From Tretioscincus oriximinensis (lineage: Eukaryota > Chordata > Lepidosauria > Squamata > Gymnophthalmidae), in assembly GCA_022410635.1 (NCBI GenBank), contig JAJVDF010000168.1, positions 1,697,574 to 1,761,573 on the forward strand: a DNA stretch of 64,000 nt, read 5' to 3'. Below the pieces are notes generated by a model, which was given only the letters and a program-made list of their open reading frames with translations, had not been told where the DNA came from and made no database searches. A program made the translations under genes and the position numbers. How positions within the stretch are numbered: the first letter of the stretch is position 1; the number at the start of each line of letters is the position of its first letter. This document shows, one piece after another, positions 57,251 through 64,000 of this stretch.

Positions 57251-58059
57251 CTGTTCCAGTTGACACAACTTCGCAATCCTTTGGCAAACAGGCCTCAAAG
57301 TCCACTCTGCGGCACAAGCAAATTTCGGGTTCACAAAAGAGTGGTCAGAATAAAGGAGGAAGAAATAACACGTACAGGAGGGAAAGTCCATTAGCTTATC
57401 TAACATTTACCCCTGGGAGTGATAGTCGTTCCTCTCTCTGCTGTCATCACCTTTCCGGTGTCAAAAGCTGTCGCAAGAAATGAATTCCCGTTCTGATCAC
57501 ACACAAAACTCTTCGCTTTGCTTAGAAGCACACAAACCCCGGTAGACACTCTGTCCATCTGTGGGCTTTTCAACAGGCAGAAAAAAGGCAGCTCTTTCTG
57601 GGGCTCAGCTATTCATGAATGGGATTAACAAAGCCGCCCTGGCATTGAGGGAGGAAATATTGCTGTCAGCATTTCACAAGGGGAAGCGGCATTATTGGTT
57701 TTAAGCCCCCAGAAATGGTTGGCGCGGTTGGGCTGAGCTTCCAGACATCAATCACACGGTTGGCAGCAGGAGGGGGGCTGGGGGCACCACGCTTTTATCT
57801 GGGCGCAGGTGTTCTCCTGAGGGTCTCTTCATCTGGGCCGTAGATGCGCTACGGCTTCTCACGTTAATCCTTCCCACTACAAAGGCCCTAAAGGGACAAG
57901 TAAAATCTACATGCAGAGGAAAAGCAAGGAGAAATAAGGAAGCCAGGCTGCAGGCTGTTCGAATGAGGTTGCTTTTTCCATAAAACGTCTCAAAACAAGG
58001 GAACAGCTGAAGAGGAAGAGGACGGAGAAGAATGAGAAGAGTCAGTCTTTATACGTTGC

Positions 58060-58562
58060 CTTTCTCAACCTGAAGGGAATCAAAGTGATTTACGTAACCT
58101 TCCGTCTTTCTTTTCGTAACAAACACTTTGGGAAGTTGGTAGGGCTGAGAGAGCTCCAAAGAACTGTGATTAGCCCAAAGTTACCTAGCTGGTTTTTTAA
58201 AGAGGAGTGCAGATTCAGAATCGAACTGGGAGGCTACCGGAGGAGGAGGAGAAGGAGAAGGAGAAGGAGAAGAAGAACTTGGTTCTTATACCCCGCTTTT
58301 CTCACCTTTCAAAGGGACTTAAAGCGGCTTACAAGGGTATTTTGCCCGAAGGCTGAAATTCTATCTTCCCCACCAGGCTTCTTGCAATTCATGCTTTCGA
58401 ATAGCTGGGTTGGCTAGAGCTACAGGCTAGTGGAAGGTGCTCAGCCCTCCCCACGCCCCACACAGGGCTTCGAAACCCCATCTCCCAGCTGAGAGACGGA
58501 CTCCTTAGCAACTGAGCTATCCGTGCCTGACTGACACTCTAACCACGACACCAGACCGAATC
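58060..58562 (-). repeat. SINE family A split by SINE family B
   Basis: An old family A copy (58060-58237 and 58533-58562, ending GACACTCTAACCACGACACC) is interrupted by a well-preserved reverse family B copy (58238-58532). The B copy runs from the GAA tail through AACTTGGTTCTTATACCCCG to the head complement CTGAGCTATCCGTGCC. Confidence 0.8.
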
Positions 58563-58639
58563 CCAAGAGCCAATGAGACAGCAAGACAGGTAGAAATCAG
58601 TCCAAAGTAAAGGCTCTCCATAGCAAAGGGGATGGGACC

Positions 58640-58895
58640 CCAAGACAGGGCCCTTATTGGTGCTAGTCCACAAACTACCGAATAGTCTCCCCTTGATTTG
58701 GGCCAGAATTTTTCATTGCAAATCTTTAAAAAATAATTGAAGACAACCTGACATTTGGCTGAAGGAACAGCTTTTCCTCCCTACTTTCAGATAATGTTTT
58801 TTAAAAAAATGTATTCCGTTTATATTGTTCCTTGTCCTTGAGAACCTTAAGTACAGAAGGGGATAAAAGTATGTATAAATAAATAAATAAATCAG
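58640..58895 (+). mobile_element. L2-like LINE 3' end, old
   Basis: Decayed copy: CATTTGGCTGAAGGAACAGC, TTGAGAACCTTAAGTACAG, then ATAAATAAATAAATAAAT. Confidence 0.55.
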
Positions 58896-58924
58896 AAGTA
58901 ATAAAGGCATGTGAGAGGGTTCAA

Positions 58925-59110
58925 CAATCTGAGGTATATCGACCAATGACAGGGCTTGGAACATTGGAATCCTCCAGAAACCAACGACATGGCTCGGAGT
59001 GTTGGCAGCCTCCACAGACCAGATTCTTGGGATAGAAACTGGTTAAAAGACAGAAAACAGAGGGAAGTAACAAATGAGAAGTTCTCTGGGTGTGAACATG
59101 TAAGAAATGT
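58925..59110. repeat. Unclassified interspersed repeat, third copy
   Basis: ACCAATGACAGGGCTTGGAA and ACAGAAAACAGAGGGAAGTA are shared with 24176-24310 and in part with 23530-23610. Confidence 0.65.
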
Positions 59111-59115
59111 TCCAT

Positions 59116-59265
59116 TTGCAGGGAGTCATGAACAGGAGCATATTTTGCTTTCCTCTGTTCAGGCTGCCCAGGTGCATCTGGTGGCCTCTGTGTGACACAG
59201 AATGCTGGACTTGATGGGCTGTGGCCTGATCCAGTATGGCTCTTCTTATGTTCTTATGTTCTTAT
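59116..59265 (+). mobile_element. CR1 3' end with intact (TTCTTATG)n
   Basis: TTGCAGGGAGTCATGAACAG through GGCTGTGGCCTGATCCAGTA, then three TTCTTATG-type units. Confidence 0.85.
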
Positions 59266-59301
59266 GGAATATCCCAACGTTGAGTACTGGGACCAGTACT
59301 G

Positions 59302-59510
59302 GGAGGGAAAGGAAGGAAGGAAAGGAAGAACAAAGGAAGGAATGGATGAAAGATGGAAGGAAGGATGATAAAGAAAAAAGGAAAGAAGGAAAGGAAAATG
59401 GAACGAAAGAAAGAATGAAAGAAAAAAGTGGCAAGAAAGGGGAATAAGAGGAAGGGAGATGGGGAGGAGTGGGTGGAGGCATGGATGAGAGCAAAGGGAA
59501 AAGGGACTAG
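59302..59510. repeat. GGAA/GAAA-rich purine tract
   Basis: Irregular GGAAGGAA and GAAAGAAA units with few pyrimidines. Open frames here are artefacts. Confidence 0.9.
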
Positions 59511-60352
59511 AGCCAGTAGTAAGTAAGTAAGCAAGCAAGCAAGCAAGGAAGGACCCTGTGTTGCAGTGAGTGAAAAATGGACACAGTTTTAACATATTCT
59601 GTATGTTAACAGCAGGCTCCTATTCCTGGACATAATCTGGAATGATTTCCAGTGGGGAATGGGTTAAAATCATAATAATGCAGTCAATGGAACTGTAACA
59701 GATAAGCAGTGGCGAAAATACCGCTTGTCTACCAATACTGACTATTTGCTAAGAAGCATTAGACGGATACTTCTAAGTGTGATCAAAATCGCATCATCTA
59801 CAAATACAAGGCAAAGTTCAAATTTGTTCACAGCTGGATAAAGTGTGTCTAGATAATGAAAACGCAGAAGAGAGAGAACCCAAATACCCCAACAGAGTCA
59901 AGGAATCAATACCTGAAGGGAAATTAAATGTGGATTCCAGACTGAGAAATGCCCGCTTTAATTTCCCTTCAGAAGGGCTCCCATCACAACACAGGAAAAA
60001 AAAATCAGACCACAATCGTCCCTGTTGGGCAGAGATCAAGGAGGACAAAGAAGACCATGATTGCTTCCTGTTTCCTCCTGAAAACCAAGCAGGCATGTAG
60101 GGTAAAAAGGTTGGAATTACTACTCTGGATCTGTGTCTCCAGAAGAAACTTCCTTAGCTCAGGACCTAGCCCCAGCACTGAGATTTGACTGCCCTACTGG
60201 GAGGGATGGGGTAGCTATAACTCTGTGGAAGAACAAAATGTCTAAAGAGCAGGTGGATATTAATTCAAACCAAAGCTTTGCCCAAAAAGTAAGCAGTGGA
60301 AAACCACTTCTGCAGCTCTGTCAGGAAAACTGCAAAAAGGTGCCTAAGATGT

Positions 60353-60480
60353 TACATAAGAACCTAAGATGAGCCCTGCTGAATGGGACCAGAGTCCACC
60401 TAGTCCAGCCTTCTGTCTCACTCAGTGGTCCACCAATTGCACCGGGGCATCTCAAGCAGAAGGCGGCAAAAACCTCACAT
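60353..60480 (-). mobile_element. Old CR1 3' end, continued after 61558
   Basis: ACATAAGAACCTAAGATGAGCC through GCGGCAAAAACCTCAC. The matching continuation AACCCTCACTTGTTCTTGAC lies at about 61560-61815. The intervening 1.1 kb, with a palindromic repeat (60495-60620) and a younger CR1, was therefore probably inserted. Confidence 0.6.
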
Positions 60481-60494
60481 GTTCTCAACTTTTA

Positions 60495-60620
60495 GAATAG
60501 GGATCTGCCGTCACATGATAGAGTAGAATATGCTAAGCCCTGAATGGAGTCTGCCGTAATCTATTCTGGCGTGTGAATGAGCCAAATGGGGTCAGCCATA
60601 GTCTACACTGGCCCATCAGT
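60495..60620. repeat. Palindromic repeat, GTGTAGGCTATG family
   Basis: GGAGTCTGCCGTAATCTATTC and CAGCCATAGTCTACACTGGC. Confidence 0.55.
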
Positions 60621-60649
60621 TGCATCTGGGCAGTCTCAAGCAGCAGAAG

Positions 60650-61555
60650 AACATAAGAAAATAAGAAGAGCCATTCAGGATTGGGCCAGAGCCCATCTAG
60701 TTCAGCCATCTGCCTCACACAGAGGCCCACCAGATGCACCTGGGCAGTCTGAACAGAGGAAAGCAAAATATGCTCCTATTTATGACTCCCTGCAAATGGT
60801 AGTTCAGGAGTCCCGCAACATCCAGACATCCATCCTAGTTACCCATTTATACCCTTGGCATCCATAAACCTGTCTAGTCCTGTCTTGAAGCTATCCAAGC
60901 TGTTATCTACGCCACCTCTTCAAGAAGTAAATTCCACAGGCGATGACCCTCTGGATGAAAAAATACTTTCCTTTGTCTGTTCTCACTTTTCTGCCCATCA
61001 CTTTCAAGGAGTGTCCTCTGGACACAATGGTCTGTAAATCTTTGGTACGACTATTTAGGAGAATTTGTGTTCCAAGAGGCCAGCCGGGGAAAAAAGGATG
61101 CATTTACAAGGTTTAACTACAAATCATACCTGGTTGAACAATTGGAAAAGCTTAATTCAGTTCGATGTAAATAGACAAAAGCTGATTATTATGTATACTA
61201 TACAGCTTATTTCCCAATTGCAAATTATGTAAGAGTTTTTTTTTTAACTATAATGTTATCCTGTGGTGGTGGAGTGGTGGGGTTGTAGGGGGAAGATGAT
61301 ACATTGTAAAGTGGAATTCTACTATTATTGTATTATTATCTTTTTCATCATTGTTTTGTTTGAATGTGAATTTGATAATATTGTAAATAATAATAATAAT
61401 AAAAACTATCGATTAAAAAAAAAGGGAGTGTCCTCTGGTCCTATAGAGTTGTGTGATAGAGAAAACATCTTTTCTCTATTCACCCTGTCCATCCCATGCA
61501 TGATTTTGTATACTTCAGTCAGATCACCTCCCAAATGTCGCCTTTCGAGGCTGAA
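60650..61555 (-). mobile_element. CR1 LINE 3' part, split by an L1-like insertion
   Basis: The pieces 60650-61021 and 61425-61555 join into one reverse CR1. They contain the complement of the KVRTDKGKYFF region and the complement of the [17 protein letters not shown] region. Confidence 0.85.
61022..61424 (+). mobile_element. 5'-truncated L1-like LINE
   Basis: About 400 bases with the frame remnant WSVNLWYDYLGEFVFQEA, an AT-rich 3' region and a terminal ATTAAAAAAAAAG. It is flanked by the 14-base duplication GGAGTGTCCTCTGG (61008-61021 and 61425-61438). Confidence 0.78.
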
Positions 61556-61559
61556 GGAA

Positions 61560-61815
61560 AAACCCTCACTTGTTCTTGACGTCTTGCAAATGGTATTTCA
61601 GGGATACTGCCTGTTGCTCCACCCTAATAACCATTGATTCACCTGCCTCCCATGAATTTATCTAATCCTATCCTGAAGCTGTCTAGGCTGCTAGCTAATA
61701 CCTCCTCCTCTGGAAGTGAATCCTATGGACCAATGACCCACTGGCTGAAAAAAAACCCAAAAAACTTTCCCCTGCCTGTTCTAACGCTTCAATTTGGGTG
61801 ATGCTCTAGGCCAGT
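61560..61815 (-). mobile_element. Old CR1, distal part
   Basis: CTGCCTGTTGCTCCACCC, ATCTAATCCTATCCTGAAGC and AATGACCCACTGGCTG. It is more diverged than the CR1 copy just before it. Confidence 0.65.
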
Positions 61816-62324
61816 GGTAGATGAAAATAAACCCTGTTATTTTCCAGATGTAGACAAAAGCAAACCTGTTCTGTATCTATGCCAAGAAAACCTCAAAGAG
61901 CTGCCTAGTTTTAGGACCTTTCTTCCTCCTCTACCCCTTGTATCCTCCTTTCTAGCCACAATCCTGATTTGTGGCAGAGGAGAAATCAAAGGGGGTTTAG
62001 GTCACCCATTGGATGGCAGCGTAGTTGGAGGGAACACAGGATGACAGCACAGTCGCTACCAAGGCCAAGCACATCGTACACCAAATGCCAATTCCCTGCC
62101 CAGCGCAAACTGGAATCATAGCTGAGCTACCAGGGCTCACGTGCAAAGAAGGTCACAGATCCAGACACTGAAAATGCAGGAAACCCCAACATGAGCTGAT
62201 GGCCCCTTTTTATCAGGGGCTCACTTGCCATTAGGGAAGCTGGAACCATGGTCAGTCCACCCCTGATCTTGATCGCATATTCACAACTGCTTTTTCTAAA
62301 GCAGGGAGAGTAGGTGGGTTGGAG

Positions 62325-62495
62325 GGAGGGTATGGACAACAGGCAGTACTCCTGAAATACCAACAGTTGAAGATTTTGCCTCCTTCTGTTCCAGACTACC
62401 CAAGTGCAATTGGTGGGCCACTGTGTGAGACAGAAGGCTGGACGAGATGGGCTCTGGCCTGATTCAGCAGGACTCTTCTTACATTCTTATTTATT
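62325..62495 (+). mobile_element. CR1 3' end, old
   Basis: ACAACAGGCAGTACTCCTGA, GGTGGGCCACTGTGTGAGAC, ending GGACTCTTCTTACATTCTTA directly before a SINE. Confidence 0.7.
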
Positions 62496-62735
62496 TATTT
62501 ATCTGTGTTTATATCCCGCCCTATACCCGATGGTCTCAGAATGGCGAACCATAGGGTGGCGCACATGGATTTCGTTGCTTTCTCCACAACAGACACCCTG
62601 TGACGTAGGTGAGGCTGAGAGAGTTCAAAGAACTGTGACTGGCCCAAGCTCATCCAGCTGGCTTTCATGGAAGATTGGGGAATTGAACTGGGAGACTACC
62701 AGATGCAAGTCCAACACTCTAACCACTGCACCATG
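62487..62735 (-). repeat. tRNA-derived SINE, family A, near full length
   Basis: (TTTA)n, CCCGCCCTATACCCGATGG, GACACCCTGTGACGTAGG, and the head complement CTCTAACCACTGCACCATG. Confidence 0.88.
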
Positions 62736-63333
62736 TTCTTATGACTTTTTAAAACATTTTATTAATGCATATTTATTCTTTTTAATTTTCTTTATCTTTT
62801 GTTAGTTTCCTTGGACCAAATTTGCAAATTACTGGGTAAGGGAGCAAAAAGACACAGCTGTGCTTGGCAGTCAATGTATCACCAGGCTGCCACCTGCCTG
62901 CCTCCCCAGCAGCAGTTCCTCCCGGCCCCAGCAGGAAGAGGGCAGCAGGGTAGTGGCTCGGGGCATCCCAGCGAATGATAGGAGCCCTTGTGGTTGCGGA
63001 ACTGGTCGTTGCCACTGCTGCCTTCTTCTCAACGCCACAGGGCTTCTACCGCTGCTGCCTGCCTGGAGAGGACAGGAGCCAAAGCCGCAACAATGGCAAC
63101 AACGTGCGCTGGCAACGCCTGCTCAAGCTCCTGAGGTCTGCGACTGCTCACAACCTCTCAGAACCTTGCTCTCAGGGATTCCTCTTTTATTAATTGTACA
63201 GCTAATAAAATAGATAAATAAATAAATCCATGTCCCCTTCAGCGCACCCTTCCACACCTTCCCCATGCACCACTAACCCCAGCCCCTCCCCAAGACTGTA
63301 CCCAAATATCAGCAAAGTTGCCCAGACAAGTAC

Positions 63334-63701
63334 CAGCCCGCCGCAGATACTGAGCGACGCAAAAGAATCAAAGCTGCGGTTCAGCACGTGGCCGGTGTAG
63401 AAGCACAGGGGATCCAAGTCGACGCGCCGGCTGCTGGCTTGGTCCGTACCCATCTCTTCCACAGAGAAACCTGGAGCCAAAAAATGGGTGTTCTGCTGAA
63501 GGTTCAAGTAGAGATCAGAATCCAGGCCAGGGCCAAAGCTTGCAAGAAGGCGGATGATGAGACTCTTGGCTTCTTCTTGCAGCTCCGGAGGAACAGGATG
63601 TGGCCCCTGGCCTTCCTCCAAACCCTTCCCTCTGGGCTTCGGTAAGTGGATCCTGTCAAAGGAGACCTCCTCTGGGATCACGACAGCTGGTCCGTCACTC
63701 A
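63334..63701 (-). CDS. ADAMTS17: ADAMTS17 exon 2: propeptide, N-terminal part
   Basis: This exon encodes about 122 residues of the propeptide of a secreted ADAMTS metalloproteinase, which keeps the enzyme latent in the secretory pathway. On the minus strand a pyrimidine-rich tract ending in CTGCAG precedes the exon, and a donor GTACTTG follows it; that donor is weak after position +3. The exon opens with two bases completing a split codon and closes in phase 0. Visible family features are the block SFDRIHLPKP, the block LYLNLQQNTHFLAPGFSVEE, and CFYTGHVL followed by SLSICGGL, which match in order the propeptide of ADAMTS17 and ADAMTS19 as I remember them. The start codon and signal peptide are not here; they belong to exon 1 beyond the right end. 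The middle (GKGLEEGQGPHPVPPELQEEAK) is low in similarity, as expected for this fast-evolving part. The in-frame ATG upstream of the acceptor is intronic and not a real start. Confidence 0.9.
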
Positions 63702-64000
63702 CTGCAGAAAGAAAACACAAGAATCGTTGTTGTTTTTGTGACTTTAATTTTGTGTCAGACAAATCACATAATTGATTTGAAGAGTTTGGTGTAGTAATAG
63801 AAGAAGAAGAAGAAAAAGGGGAAGGAAGAGAAGGAGGAGAAAAGAAGAAGAAGAAGAAAAAGGGGAAGGAAGAGAAGGAGGAGAAAAAGAAGGAGGAGGA
63901 GAAAAAGAAGGAGGAGGAGAAAAAGAAGGAGGAGGAGAAAAAGAAGGAGGAGGAGAAAAAGAAGGAGGAGGAGAAAAAGAAGAAGGAGGAGAAGGAGGAG
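63702..64000 (-). other. ADAMTS17 intron 1 (partial)
   Basis: Only about 300 bases of this intron are in the window. Next to exon 2 is a normal branch-point and pyrimidine region. From 63794 to the window end the plus strand is almost pure purine, so the transcript strand is almost pure pyrimidine. No exon 1 is visible here. Confidence 0.85.
63794..64000. repeat. Purine tract with 18-bp minisatellite
   Basis: About 200 bases without C or T after the first few units. From about 63882 an 18-base unit (GAAAAAGAAGGAGGAGGA) repeats about five times. The tract runs to the window edge and may be longer. Confidence 0.93.

Larger units (their letters stand above)
45223..63333 (-). other. ADAMTS17 intron 2
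   Basis: This is an 18.1-kb intron between two phase-0 junctions. It holds L2-like pieces, at least six SINE copies, nested CR1 fragments, GC-rich hAT-like elements (48700-49193), a Penelope-like copy (47745-47950), long purine tracts and short palindromic repeats. The stretches 46630-47740, 50540-53100, 54610-55010, 57250-58040, 59560-60350, 61820-62320 and 62740-63330 hold nothing I can assign, apart from the small items listed separately. There is no credible coding sequence on either strand. Confidence 0.85.

Noticed and set aside
62860..63213. 117-residue plus-strand frame near exon 2
   Set aside because: It is Ala/Pro/Gln-rich and antisense to intron 2, with no family resemblance. It is GC-rich unique sequence only.

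Overview
The window is a piece of vertebrate nuclear DNA, almost certainly from a squamate reptile (lizard or gecko type; I cannot name the species). The grounds are a single intron-rich gene with a vertebrate protein product, many tRNA-derived SINEs of the Sauria/Squam style, CR1, L2-like and L1-like LINE fragments, Penelope-like elements, and several hAT and mariner-like non-autonomous elements. About 100 isolated N positions and one 442-base N gap mark it as a draft assembly.

The only gene I can support lies on the minus strand: six consecutive internal coding exons (numbered 2 to 7) of ADAMTS17, a secreted zinc metalloproteinase with thrombospondin repeats. In transcript order they are 63334-63701, 45057-45222, 26995-27167, 19738-19821, 18572-18729 and 10817-10860. 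Every junction has AG/GT splice sites, and the reading phases join without a break (993 coding bases). They encode most of the propeptide and the first half of the metalloprotease domain. Exon 1 (signal peptide) lies beyond the right end. The exon with the zinc-binding HExxH motif was not found and should lie to the left of the window.

The rest, about 98 percent, is intron: intron 7 (1-10816, partial), intron 6 (10861-18571), intron 5 (18730-19737), intron 4 (19822-26994), intron 3 (27168-45056), intron 2 (45223-63333) and intron 1 (63702-64000, partial). The introns are a layered deposit of transposable elements. Several insertions can be ordered in time because target duplications are visible: LINE into L2, L1 into CR1, CR1 into SINE, SINE into SINE, and a Penelope-like copy into an older copy of itself.

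The most unusual material is a family of foldback Penelope-like copies with 9 to 14 base target duplications, a constant tail of about 36 bases and a hammerhead-ribozyme-like core. Other notable items are a young 235-bp mariner-like palindrome, a 1.55-kb hAT element ending 97 bases from the exon 3 splice donor, a 28-bp fully paired hairpin at 16540-16607, and two exact tandem duplications. One of these repeats even its N positions, so it is probably an assembly error. No plus-strand protein-coding gene, rRNA, functional tRNA or CRISPR was seen.
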